A stretch of DNA of 29,264 nt from a virus, in the IMG/VR virus record IMGVR_UViG_3300010354_000424, positions 1 through 29,264 of that record, one strand, 5' to 3'. The notes beneath the pieces are model-generated. The model did no database searches. It was not told the DNA's origin and was given only the letters and a program-made list of their open reading frames with translations. Below, in pieces: positions 22,233-29,264 of the stretch. The position numbers were made by a program, and so were the translations under genes. Numbering within the stretch: position 1 is the stretch's first letter; each line of letters opens with the position of its first letter.

Positions 22233-23615
22233 ATGCCCAATCAGGAAACCATATCTGCAAGAAAAACTTCTGGATGGAAGCAAAGTCAATCAAATTTTGA
22301 CGTATATGAATCTGGTATTATAGACACACTAGGTAGAAAGTTTGTATATAATGTTAATACAAAAACTGGAGCAAGGGATATATATGAATATGGAGTTCTT
22401 GGAAACAAATTAGTAATGAATGTTTCTGCAGATGGAACAGTAACTAAAGGTGAAAGATATGCTGATTTAGAACAGAGAGGTGGTGCGTCATATATTACTA
22501 ACTTGAAAGCAAATTCAGCAGCAAAGGCAAAAGAAATAGTTTCTGCAAAAGCACCAGCAGAAGTAAAAGAGCAATTAACTAGAACAAAAGAATACAATGG
22601 AATTCAAAATAAAGCACCAGAAACAGGAACTTCCGAGCAACAATCCGGAAATAATTCAGCATCAGATTCTAATACACTTACACCAGAAGAATTAGCAAAA
22701 ATTACAGTAGTTCCGCAAAGAAAAACAGTATCATATCCACCAATATTAAAATATCCAGAAAAAATAACCGGAGATTATATACAAATACAACTTATAGAAT
22801 ATAGAAAATCTGGTTTGCAAACCCCAGAAAAAGGAAAAGGATTTGGAATTATTGGACAAGAACAAAGAGAAACTAATCTTTTAAGTACAGTACTACTACC
22901 AATACAATCGGGAATTACGGATTCAGCATCAGTTGACTGGGGACAGGGAGAAATAAACCCACTCACAGCACAATTCGCTGGTTTAGCATATGGAACTATA
23001 GCATCATCAGGATCTGGTGGAAATCCATTTGCAACATTTGGAGCAGGTCTAGAGGCTATTGCTGGTAATTTGACGAGTAAAGATTCATCACCAGAACTTA
23101 GACAGATGCTGATAAATTATTTCACCCAACAAGCAATGGGTGGCCAAGTGCAAAATTTATTATCAAGAACAGCAGGTGCTGCTATTAACAATAATTTAGA
23201 ATTATTATTTTCTGGTCCACAACTAAGGTCTTTCACATTTACATTCAGACTAACACCAAGAAATAATAGAGAGACTAAAGCAATAAAAGATATAATCAGA
23301 CTTTTTAAAAGAGAGATGCAACCAGAAGTAACTCCATCACAACTATTCCTACTAGCACCTAATATTTTTAAAATTAAATATATGAGCACGAAAAATAATA
23401 GTAATTCAGCAGTGCAACACCCATACTTAAATAGAATTAAAAAATGCGCGTTAAAAGATTTTAGTGTTAATTATACTCCAGATGGTCAATATATGACTTA
23501 TCTGGAAGATTCTTCAATGACTGCATATGAATTAAATATGACCTTTGCTGAGATCGATCCAGTATACGCAAATGATTATGATGAAGGTGAAGGTGCAACA
23601 GGTATGGGGTACTAA
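22233..23615 (+). CDS. 48: Baseplate tail-tube cap gp48-like
   Basis: A 460-residue protein starting MPNQETISARKTSGWKQSQS. The N-terminal half is Ser/Ala/Lys-rich and low-complexity (about 90-150). The C-terminal half (about 170-450) holds the gp48-type core: YIQIQLIEYRKSG, LELLFSGPQLRSFTFTFRLT, IIRLFKREMQPE and the end region SSMTAYELNMTFAEIDPVYA, a tail-tube-like strand order. In T4, gp48 caps gp54 at the start of tube growth. It is followed after 3 bases by gp53, a baseplate wedge gene, in one plus-strand operon. The length exceeds T4 gp48 (about 364 residues), the extra part being the N-terminal linker. Confidence 0.8.
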   Translation: MPNQETISARKTSGWKQSQSNFDVYESGIIDTLGRKFVYNVNTKTGARDIYEYGVLGNKLVMNVSADGTVTKGERYADLEQRGGASYITNLKANSAAKAKEIVSAKAPAEVKEQLTRTKEYNGIQNKAPETGTSEQQSGNNSASDSNTLTPEELAKITVVPQRKTVSYPPILKYPEKITGDYIQIQLIEYRKSGLQTPEKGKGFGIIGQEQRETNLLSTVLLPIQSGITDSASVDWGQGEINPLTAQFAGLAYGTIASSGSGGNPFATFGAGLEAIAGNLTSKDSSPELRQMLINYFTQQAMGGQVQNLLSRTAGAAINNNLELLFSGPQLRSFTFTFRLTPRNNRETKAIKDIIRLFKREMQPEVTPSQLFLLAPNIFKIKYMSTKNNSNSAVQHPYLNRIKKCALKDFSVNYTPDGQYMTYLEDSSMTAYELNMTFAEIDPVYANDYDEGEGATGMGY

Positions 23616-23618
23616 GAA

Positions 23619-24278
23619 ATGGCTTATTTCGAAAACATTCCAAATATAGAATATATTGATAGGAACGCAGAGGGATTAAACAATTATGTGCTCGCTAAAA
23701 ATATATTCAAAAAAGTAAAAATCAGGGAGGATTTATTAGAAAATGTGTCTTTCTTTGAAAAATATCAAATAATTGGAGATGATAGACCAGATAATGTAGC
23801 AAATGATGTATATGGAGATCCTGGATTTGATTGGATAATTTTGCTCACAAATAATATAATAAATGTTCAGAGTGAATGGCCTTTAACACAACAATCATTT
23901 GACGATTATTTAATAAACAAATATAAAACTTATGATAAAATAAATGAAATTAATCACTATGAAACAATAGAAATTACAAATAGAGCTGGAGAAGTGATAG
24001 TACCAAAAGGATTAAGAGTACCTAGAAATTATAGTGTTTCATATTATGATTACTTACTTGATGCAGACACCATAATAACTAATGTAACTGTTCCAGTAAC
24101 TAACTATCAATTAGAAGAAGAAAGAGAAAATCAAAAAAGAAATATTTACTTACTGAAAGCAACTTATATTGGAGTAATACTTGAAGATATTGATAGACTC
24201 ATGCCATATGAAAATGGAACCATTCAATATAGATCGAAATTCTTGAAAAGATGCGATAATCCTAGATTATACGAATAA
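23619..24278 (+). CDS. 53: Baseplate wedge subunit gp53-like
   Basis: This 219-residue protein starts MAYFENIPNIEYIDRNAEGL. The N-terminal FENIPNIEY, then FEKYQIIGDDRPDNVANDVY and GDPGFDWIILLTNNIINVQS, are characteristic of gp53, the wedge protein that adds last and lets wedges join around the hub. It also resembles LysM-containing wedge proteins in phages. It starts 3 bases after gp48 and ends in a strong bidirectional terminator. Confidence 0.87.
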   Translation: MAYFENIPNIEYIDRNAEGLNNYVLAKNIFKKVKIREDLLENVSFFEKYQIIGDDRPDNVANDVYGDPGFDWIILLTNNIINVQSEWPLTQQSFDDYLINKYKTYDKINEINHYETIEITNRAGEVIVPKGLRVPRNYSVSYYDYLLDADTIITNVTVPVTNYQLEEERENQKRNIYLLKATYIGVILEDIDRLMPYENGTIQYRSKFLKRCDNPRLYE

Positions 24279-24280
24279 AA

Positions 24281-24299
24281 AAGGGGGCAACGCCCCCTT
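24281..24299. terminator. Bidirectional terminator between gp53 and gp32
   Basis: AAGGGGGC and GCCCCCTT flank a 3-base loop, with T-rich tails on both sides (TTTACTTTTTAT on the plus strand, TTTTTTATTC on the minus). It ends the converging gp53 and gp32 transcripts. Confidence 0.88.
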
Positions 24300-24310
24300 T
24301 ACTTTTTATA

Positions 24311-25252
24311 TCAACTTTCTGCTAGACGTTGAAAATAACTAAGAGCATCATCATCTTCTTCATCAACATTAGAAGAACTCAAAGAATTCAATTGAGAACT
24401 AAGGTCTTCTGGTAGTTGAGATTCTTGACGACGAGAACCAAAATCTGGTGTATAAGATCCGCGATCATTATCTTCATCATCAACTTCTTCGTCAAGACGA
24501 GGACGAGAAGACGATTTTTGACCAAGGACCATCTTCAGACGTGATTCAAGTTGCTCATAGGTTTTAAATTGATCTTGAGCAGTAACTGAAACTAGAGAAT
24601 ACTGCTTTTTCCAAATTGCTTCCATTGCCTCATCATCATCGAGAAGTGCAGCAGGGCGATCAAATTCAGACTTATCATAGTTCCAATAACCATCTACCTT
24701 ACGAATCTTCAATTTGAAGTTTGCACCTTCCCAAAAGTCGAAAGGATTGATTGGGGTTTCATCTTCAAATTCTGGTTGCATAGCAGCCATAATTTTATCA
24801 AAGATTTTCTTACCATACTTAAATAGAAAGACTTTACCCTCATTTTGTGGATTAACAGGATCCTTCACAACGTAGATATTAGAGTAGTAAGACAGTTTAC
24901 GCTTCTGCTTACGAACAGTTTCTTTATCCTTATCACTACCGCTATTCCATAGTTCACGATTATATTCGGAAACAGGATCTTTTTGACCAAGAGTAGTCAA
25001 AGAGTTTTCAATATACCATCCGCCAGGTCCCTGAAAAGCGTGGGTGTAGAGTTTTGCCCAGGGAAGATCTTCTGCTTCGGGAGCAGGGAGGAAACGAATA
25101 ACTGCAAAACCGTTTCCAGTCTTATCAAGTTCAGGTTTCCAGAGACGATCATCTTCACCTCCACCTGTAGTATTCATTTTTTCAACTTCTTTAACAAGTT
25201 TAGAAGTTAGAGAGCCAAGTTTGGATTGCTTTTTAAGATCTGCAAAAGACAT
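24311..25252 (-). CDS. 32: Single-stranded DNA-binding protein gp32
   Basis: A 313-residue protein with T4 gp32 organisation: an N-terminal basic region for self-assembly (SFADLKKQSKLGSLTSKL), an OB-fold core (FAVIRFLPAPEAEDLPWAKL, then YSNIYVVKDPVNPQNEGKVF and NPFDFWEGANFKLKIRKVDG), and a disordered acidic, Ser-rich tail (about 255-313). It coats single-stranded DNA and recruits gp59 and recombination proteins. The whole protein has no cysteine, so the zinc site of T4 gp32 (one His and three Cys) is missing. GAGG precedes the ATG. A sigma70-like promoter and a late element lie upstream. Confidence 0.92.
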   Translation of the reverse strand: MSFADLKKQSKLGSLTSKLVKEVEKMNTTGGGEDDRLWKPELDKTGNGFAVIRFLPAPEAEDLPWAKLYTHAFQGPGGWYIENSLTTLGQKDPVSEYNRELWNSGSDKDKETVRKQKRKLSYYSNIYVVKDPVNPQNEGKVFLFKYGKKIFDKIMAAMQPEFEDETPINPFDFWEGANFKLKIRKVDGYWNYDKSEFDRPAALLDDDEAMEAIWKKQYSLVSVTAQDQFKTYEQLESRLKMVLGQKSSSRPRLDEEVDDEDNDRGSYTPDFGSRRQESQLPEDLSSQLNSLSSSNVDEEDDDALSYFQRLAES

Positions 25253-25290
25253 TGGATTACCTCGGATTAATTGGATTTGGCCTTTGTTTA

Positions 25291-25314
25291 AGACACTGCT
25301 ATCATAGCAGTCTT
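25291..25314. repeat. Palindrome over the gp32 promoter -10
   Basis: ACTGCTAT and ATAGCAGT are exact complements around one base, centred on the -10 element, and outer bases extend the symmetry (AAGAC and GTCTT) with one bulge. This is a candidate operator, or a hairpin at the start of the gp32 leader. Confidence 0.5.
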
Positions 25315-25329
25315 CCTATTTATGGTCAA
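25301..25329 (-). promoter_or_regulatory. gp32 promoter: TTGACC-17-TATGAT with embedded ATAAATA late element
   Basis: The minus strand has TTGACC (25329-25324), a 17-base spacer and TATGAT (25306-25301) preceded by TGC, an extended -10. The late motif ATAAATA (25323-25317) fills the base positions right after the -35. This would give both early host-sigma and late phage-sigma transcription of gp32. Confidence 0.7.
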
Positions 25330-25922
25330 GGCATTTCGGGAACGTGTTTTGAAAAATTTGGAGTCACTCGGAAAACAACAGAAGTCCTATATTTGTACTT
25401 CTCTTTTGGACCGAGACCTCTGTGATGTCGATTTGAGGGCAAAATAACCACCCTCCCAGGAACATAATCATGCTCTTCTACAACTTCAGTTAGATTTTTA
25501 TCATTCATTATCTGAAATTCTCCACCCCAACTCTTTTCCCAAGAAGAATTAGTCATAACAAGTATTGTATACTCATCCTCATCATCTATATTACAATCAA
25601 TATGAGGAGTTCCATCACAACCAGTATGTTGAACATTTAATGATATTTGGCTAAGATAAAACCTAACTCCAATTAGGTCTTCAATCATATCATACATATC
25701 AAAAAATAAACGAGAGTGCTCCAAATCTAAAACATCTACTCGATTAATATCCTTCCTCTCAAAAATAGTTTTACCATATAACCTATGAGATCCTTCAAAT
25801 CCATATGGTTTAGTATATCTATTCGCTACATTATTTGGAGAAACTGGTATATCCATGATTGCAGAGTGAGTTTCATGAATATACAATGGGTCAAATATAT
25901 TATCAAATAATTCGCAAATCAT
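25326..25922 (-). CDS. 2OG-Fe(II) oxygenase family protein
   Basis: This 198-residue protein starts MICELFDNIFDPLYIHETHS. It carries PHIDCN, giving H107 and D109, NRHHRGLG, with the distal iron histidine H166 or H167, and YRTSVVFRV, giving R179 for 2-oxoglutarate; FYLSQISLNVQHTGCDG precedes the site as in phage prolyl-hydroxylase-like enzymes. The substrate is unknown. Its ATG overlaps the stop of the methyltransferase by 4 bases (ATGA), so the two are translated together, which may mean joint modification of one target. Its stop codon lies inside the gp32 promoter. Confidence 0.82.
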   Translation of the reverse strand: MICELFDNIFDPLYIHETHSAIMDIPVSPNNVANRYTKPYGFEGSHRLYGKTIFERKDINRVDVLDLEHSRLFFDMYDMIEDLIGVRFYLSQISLNVQHTGCDGTPHIDCNIDDEDEYTILVMTNSSWEKSWGGEFQIMNDKNLTEVVEEHDYVPGRVVILPSNRHHRGLGPKEKYKYRTSVVFRVTPNFSKHVPEMP

Positions 25923-26656
25923 GAGGAAAGTCCACTTACTCCATTTGGTACATTTTTAAACCATAAAAAACAGTCATTGTGAGCTCTATACATTCTATCG
26001 GTTATTCCATTTTTTTCTCTAAAATTTTTGACTGCATAATAAGTTTCAACACTCATGTAATCATGACCACTAATAATACCACCAGACCTAACTTTGGGTA
26101 ACCATTTTTCCAAATCAGAATAAAGTTGATTATAAGATAAGTGACAGTCTATAAAAATAAAATCATAATAATCATCTCTAACTGATGTTAGAAATTTATT
26201 AGTATCAGTTACATGTAAATTAACTTTATCAATATACCCAGAAGATAATAAATTTGTTTTTGCTTTATCAAATATATCTGTTATTTCCTCTTGCTGAAAC
26301 TCATCTGGATAAACATCAGGAAATTCAGAAGGATCTTTTGATAGAATATTATGAACTTCGTCCGTAGATTTTCCAGAAAAAATATCTAATAGTTCATACT
26401 CACTACAATACGATCCGCGAAATGTTGAGTATTCTTTATTTGTATAAGTAATACCACCAATATAATCATAGTATGGGAGATATGCATCTACCAAATCTAG
26501 TTTCTTAATTAATGGAGATTCTTGAAGTAAGATACAAGCGCATACTGCTTCACCAACTCCAAGAAGTAAACCATTCAAATCTTCTCCCAATTTATTAATA
26601 AAAAAGGGCATACCTAGAGTAGAGGTAGAGCAAGTTCCAAAATAAGTTTTAAACAT
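25919..26656 (-). CDS. Class I SAM-dependent methyltransferase
   Basis: A 245-residue protein with a Rossmann-type methyltransferase pattern. LLLGVGEAVCACILLQES (30-47) is in the place of the glycine-rich motif I, KLDLVDAYLPYYDYI is motif II with an acidic residue, and YDFIFIDCHLSYNQLYSDLE followed by SGGIISGHDY is the motif IV to V part typical of Methyltransf_24 enzymes that act on sugars or small molecules. It is coupled to the 2OG oxygenase downstream (4-base overlap) and lies 3 bases after the DUF1825 gene. Target unknown. Confidence 0.75.
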   Translation of the reverse strand: MFKTYFGTCSTSTLGMPFFINKLGEDLNGLLLGVGEAVCACILLQESPLIKKLDLVDAYLPYYDYIGGITYTNKEYSTFRGSYCSEYELLDIFSGKSTDEVHNILSKDPSEFPDVYPDEFQQEEITDIFDKAKTNLLSSGYIDKVNLHVTDTNKFLTSVRDDYYDFIFIDCHLSYNQLYSDLEKWLPKVRSGGIISGHDYMSVETYYAVKNFREKNGITDRMYRAHNDCFLWFKNVPNGVSGLSS

Positions 26657-26659
26657 AAA

Positions 26660-26992
26660 TCAGTTATTAATAATATTATTTTTCATTGATTGAATTAATT
26701 TTACCATATTTCCAAATAATACACTAATATCAACATTAGAATCTAAACCCATTAGTTTTGTAGATTCAGATATTTTACTTACCATTTCTTTAGCTTGCTT
26801 ATCGTCAGATAAAGACAAACGAGTATATAAAACTCTTTGTTTTTCTAAAAGTTTTTCCATCAATTCAATGTGACGTATCTTCTCTTCTTTATTAAAAGAT
26901 GGAAATTTAAATACAGTATTATATAACTGCTCTTGCAATTCTGATATTTCGACCATTTCAGATCTTACTATCTCGGAATCAAAAAAACTCAT
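26660..26992 (-). CDS. DUF1825-like protein
   Basis: A 110-residue helical protein starting MSFFDSEIVRSEMVEISELQ. The beginning FFDSEIV, the middle FNKEEKIRHIELMEKLLEKQ and the end region LFGNMVKLIQSMKNNI match the plan of DUF1825, a small family found in nearly all cyanobacteria and in cyanophages. The function is unknown. The start overlaps the gp59 stop by 4 bases and has AGGAG before it. The location between gp59 and the methyltransferase suggests middle expression. Confidence 0.75.
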   Translation of the reverse strand: MSFFDSEIVRSEMVEISELQEQLYNTVFKFPSFNKEEKIRHIELMEKLLEKQRVLYTRLSLSDDKQAKEMVSKISESTKLMGLDSNVDISVLFGNMVKLIQSMKNNIINN

Positions 26993-27576
26993 AAAAAACG
27001 CTCCTTTAATATTTTTTTGTAATAAAATATATCAATATTTAGAAATGGCTTATATTTCTTTATTTTATTTCTCACAATATCCCAAACTGGATCTTTCAGT
27101 TTCTTATCAAAATTATTCCCGAACAGGAAAATCTTATCATAAATCACTAGGGTTTCTAGTGAAATTTTCCCGCTCAGGAACTTTTTTAAAACGGGAGGAT
27201 GCCCCTTAGAGCAATCAAAAGCTTCCTCCAATTTATCGGTAGAAAATAAAATATCAGTCTCTTCCTTAAAAACATAAGATAGAGACTGAATTTTTTTTGT
27301 CCAATTTTTGTATATAGTTTCCCCTTCTCTAATAATACTACCAATCCACAATGACTGCGGATCATCACATGAAACAAAATTAGAGATAAAGAAATTTTCT
27401 ACTTCTTTATCTGTTTTATTTCTAGATAGTTTTTCAAACCAATACCGATCTTTTCTCTTATAAAAAGATTGAAGACTTGCTCTGCTTTTACCACAGTATT
27501 TGTGATAATCATAGTTATCTTTACTAAAATGATTTTTTAGTGCTAGATATGTTTTATAGCATTCAAATGGACTCAT
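26989..27576 (-). CDS. 59: Replicative helicase loader gp59
   Basis: This 195-residue protein starts MSPFECYKTYLALKNHFSKD. SRASLQSFYKRKDRYWFEKL, then FISNFVSCDDPQSLWIG, FLSGKISLETLVIYDKI and DPVWDIVRNKIKKYKPFLNI are the hallmark blocks of T4 gp59, which binds forks and loads the gp41 helicase onto gp32-coated DNA. The length is close to T4 gp59 (217). It lies two genes upstream of gp32's neighbours, in the usual replication block. No good ribosome site is seen upstream (ACTTTTTT before the ATG). Confidence 0.92.
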   Translation of the reverse strand: MSPFECYKTYLALKNHFSKDNYDYHKYCGKSRASLQSFYKRKDRYWFEKLSRNKTDKEVENFFISNFVSCDDPQSLWIGSIIREGETIYKNWTKKIQSLSYVFKEETDILFSTDKLEEAFDCSKGHPPVLKKFLSGKISLETLVIYDKIFLFGNNFDKKLKDPVWDIVRNKIKKYKPFLNIDIFYYKKILKERFL

Positions 27577-27629
27577 AAAAAAGTAATATAGAGAAAAATT
27601 TACCGGGATTTTTTTCGCCCAAAAATGGA

Positions 27630-27899
27630 TTAAAAAACCAATTTTGCCCTGGAAGTTCTCTTTAGAAAATTTAATTCCATTGCATTATATTTTATCTTTT
27701 CCTTTAACGGTTTTGATATTAACTTAGGAACTGATTCTAAATCAATATTATTCTCTTCACAGAAATAAATTATAGCATCGATGTAATTCATTTCTGAATT
27801 CATTTTAACAAGACTTTCTATTTCTTGAGCAAATTTTGAAGGGCAAAAGAATTTACTCTCTAATACTTTCTCTAGTTCATTTTCTACTTTACTCTCCAT
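27630..27899 (-). CDS. 33: Late promoter transcription coactivator gp33
   Basis: The protein is 89 residues, MESKVENELEKVLESKFFCP onwards. KFAQEIESLVKMNSEMNYID, then FCEENNIDLESVPKLISKPL and KEKIKYNAMELN follow T4 gp33 (IIEKMVEEFGMSYLEATTAF, LEENSIPE, then IPSGIIEKIQSEAIDENLL). gp33 bridges RNA polymerase and the sliding clamp at late promoters. The frame can open further upstream (27998), but that part lies within the exonuclease gene, so I take the ATG at 27899, which overlaps that gene's end by 11 bases. The C-terminus ends RTSRAKLVF and lacks the hydrophobic-acidic clamp-binding tail of T4 gp33. Confidence 0.78.
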   Translation of the reverse strand: MESKVENELEKVLESKFFCPSKFAQEIESLVKMNSEMNYIDAIIYFCEENNIDLESVPKLISKPLKEKIKYNAMELNFLKRTSRAKLVF

Positions 27900-28590
27900 A
27901 CTGTCCCAATTTAAATTTAACAAACTCTCTAATATATTCGGTGAGAAGTTTGATGTATTTTGATTTGTTATACTCTTCATAAACAATACATTCTCCATTT
28001 TCGCATGACATTATAATTACAAACTTCTTTACCATTATACCAGTAATTTCATATAACATACAAGCATAAGCTGCACATTGAACAAAGTAATGCTCAATCC
28101 ATTCTACTGGTTTTGGTTTTTTTGAAGTCTTGAAGTCGATTATCGCTAATTCTGGAGTATTATTCTTTCCTGTATACTCAGCAATACAATCAACTGTCCC
28201 AGCAATCCCCAAAACTTTGCTGTAAAGGGAACTTTCGAGAGCATGAATATTATTTATCTTGTTCAGTTCTGGTTTAGAAATTTTAAAAAGATACTCAGAT
28301 AAAGGTTGAACTTTGGGAAGATCTAAATTATTGGAAAGGTAATTTTCAGTAAGAGTATGCATATCAGTTCCACGACTAGTTGCCTGTCGTGTAATCTTAT
28401 CTGCTTCTTCTTCCCCAATTTTTTTACGCCAGTTAGCAAAAAACTGGCGATTTTTATGACTAGTAACAGAAGTAATAGAAACCAATCTAATTAATTCATC
28501 GTTATCTGGAACTTTATAATATCTTACTCCATCAATAGTTTCTCTATCTAAGACGGGCAAATCAATATCAACATGATTAAACATCATCAT
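27889..28590 (-). CDS. PD-(D/E)XK exonuclease, RecB/Cas4-like
   Basis: This 233-residue protein starts MMMFNHVDIDLPVLDRETID. The RecB-type nuclease motifs are in order: RGTDMH (73-78, H78), GIAGTVDCIAEY (128-139, D134), LAIIDFKTSKKP (148-159, D152 and K154) and QCAAYACMLYE (171-181, the QxxxY motif). It resembles mitochondrial genome maintenance exonuclease 1-type proteins, which degrade single-stranded DNA ends, and is common in T4-like cyanophages near gp33. It overlaps gp33 by 11 bases and the upstream unknown gene by 14 bases, suggesting one operon. Confidence 0.82.
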   Translation of the reverse strand: MMMFNHVDIDLPVLDRETIDGVRYYKVPDNDELIRLVSITSVTSHKNRQFFANWRKKIGEEEADKITRQATSRGTDMHTLTENYLSNNLDLPKVQPLSEYLFKISKPELNKINNIHALESSLYSKVLGIAGTVDCIAEYTGKNNTPELAIIDFKTSKKPKPVEWIEHYFVQCAAYACMLYEITGIMVKKFVIIMSCENGECIVYEEYNKSKYIKLLTEYIREFVKFKLGQYGE

Positions 28591-29260
28591 TTATTTTGGA
28601 GTTAAAAGGACAAGATTTTTTAAATAGAGTATCTTGGAGTAAGATTTTATCAGATTTAATATCATCCTGAAGTTTATTCCTGGATGCTTCGTCAAAATCT
28701 ATTTTTGTTTTTTCAACTATAGAAAATACGTCGTCAAAATTTTTAGAAAAGAATTTTATCCTATAAAGAGGATCTCCTGGTTGAACAGAAACATCTACTT
28801 GAGAATCAACAATTTGAAATGCAATGCTCATGCTTCTTGGATAGTTGGATAAATTCCACCAACCACTAAGAGTTACAAGATTATTATTAAATGATGTTAA
28901 TGGATGATCTAAAAATTCAATCCAAATATCTTCACTTTCTGTCCAAAAAAAGTATTCTGGATAGCTGTACTGAATTACTGGATTTGAACCATAAAAATCA
29001 TCATATTCAAGTGATTCTTCAATTTTAAAATATTGACCAGAATCTTTAAGATTACTTGAATAATCCATTGAACCATCTTCTTGGTTCACAAACAAACAAA
29101 ATTCGAATGAAGAATGATATACGAATGTTCTACTTGCTTTATGCAACCATACAGGACATTCCTGGTATGAATATCGGTCTCCAGTATCAAACAGTTCTCC
29201 CGTCTTGATAATATCTTTGCCTGGATCTTTTTTATAATAAAAAATTTTATGCAGAGTCAT
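28577..29260 (-). CDS. Conserved hypothetical protein
   Basis: A 227-residue acidic protein starting MTLHKIFYYKKDPGKDIIKT, rich in aromatic residues. A C-terminal block, WNLSNYPRSMSIAFQIVD followed by VQPGDPLYRIKFF, looks like a beta-sandwich pattern seen in some cyanophage unknown proteins (perhaps DUF6065-like, low confidence). No catalytic motif can be named. The frame is not closed upstream of the ATG at 29260, so the true start could lie outside the window. Its end overlaps the exonuclease start by 14 bases. Confidence 0.65.
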   Translation of the reverse strand: MTLHKIFYYKKDPGKDIIKTGELFDTGDRYSYQECPVWLHKASRTFVYHSSFEFCLFVNQEDGSMDYSSNLKDSGQYFKIEESLEYDDFYGSNPVIQYSYPEYFFWTESEDIWIEFLDHPLTSFNNNLVTLSGWWNLSNYPRSMSIAFQIVDSQVDVSVQPGDPLYRIKFFSKNFDDVFSIVEKTKIDFDEASRNKLQDDIKSDKILLQDTLFKKSCPFNSKINDDV

Positions 29261-29264
29261 ATCA

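Noticed and set aside
27900-27998. Longer gp33 start giving 122 residues
   Set aside because: The extra 33 codons lie wholly within the exonuclease gene, and the gp33 similarity starts after the ATG at 27899.
1-29264. CRISPR arrays, insertion sequences, integrase or attachment sites
   Set aside because: No regularly spaced direct repeats, transposase or integrase motifs were seen; the content fits a lytic phage.

Overview
The window is AT-rich phage DNA from a T4-like cyanophage (Myoviridae-type, infecting marine Prochlorococcus or Synechococcus). T4 baseplate and tail orthologues are recognisable (gp26, gp27, gp5-like hub, gp48, gp53, gp54-like, gp4), as are T4 replication and late-transcription proteins (gp32, gp59, gp33). 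They sit beside typical cyanophage cargo: a CP12-like Calvin-cycle inhibitor, a DUF1825 protein, several 2-oxoglutarate/Fe(II) oxygenases and a small tRNA cluster. Gene calls come from reading the translated sequence and recalled family motifs; no database search was run. Layout, left to right: (1) 1-3479, a very large beta-helix-type virion protein on the minus strand, with an open frame continuing past its stop to the window edge. (2) 3523-6965, an accessory block on the minus strand: a Mom-like DNA-modification enzyme, two 2OG-Fe(II) oxygenases, four small unknown proteins, and tRNA genes for Thr(UGU), Leu(UAA), Met or Ile2(CAU) and Ile(UAU). Between tRNA-Thr and the next gene lies a 330-base gene-free stretch packed with inverted repeats and a potential pseudoknot. 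(3) 6979-21712, a long minus-strand late operon for the tail hub and baseplate. In transcription order it runs gp54-like, gp26 and a short downstream frame that a -1 frameshift could fuse to it, then two paralogous large proteins carrying an M23-like and a SleB-like cell-wall hydrolase domain, gp27, CP12, the gp5-like OB-fold hub, a separate beta-helix spike protein and two fibre-like proteins sharing a C-terminal domain. (4) 21719-24278, a short plus-strand late operon: gp4 head-completion nuclease, gp48 tube cap, gp53 wedge, ended by a bidirectional terminator. (5) 24311-29260, a minus-strand early/middle block: gp32, 2OG oxygenase, methyltransferase, DUF1825, gp59, gp33, a RecB-type exonuclease and a conserved unknown. 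Regulation visible in the sequence: T4-type late promoters of the form N(A/C)TAAATA precede several structural genes; sigma70-like promoters (TTGACC plus TATAAT or TATGAT) precede gp32 and the small-gene/tRNA cluster. The most interesting signals are the canonical slippery heptamer at the end of gp26, the structured non-coding stretch at 5340-5564, CP12 embedded in the baseplate-hub operon, the paired hydrolase paralogues, and the palindromes centred on extended -10 elements.
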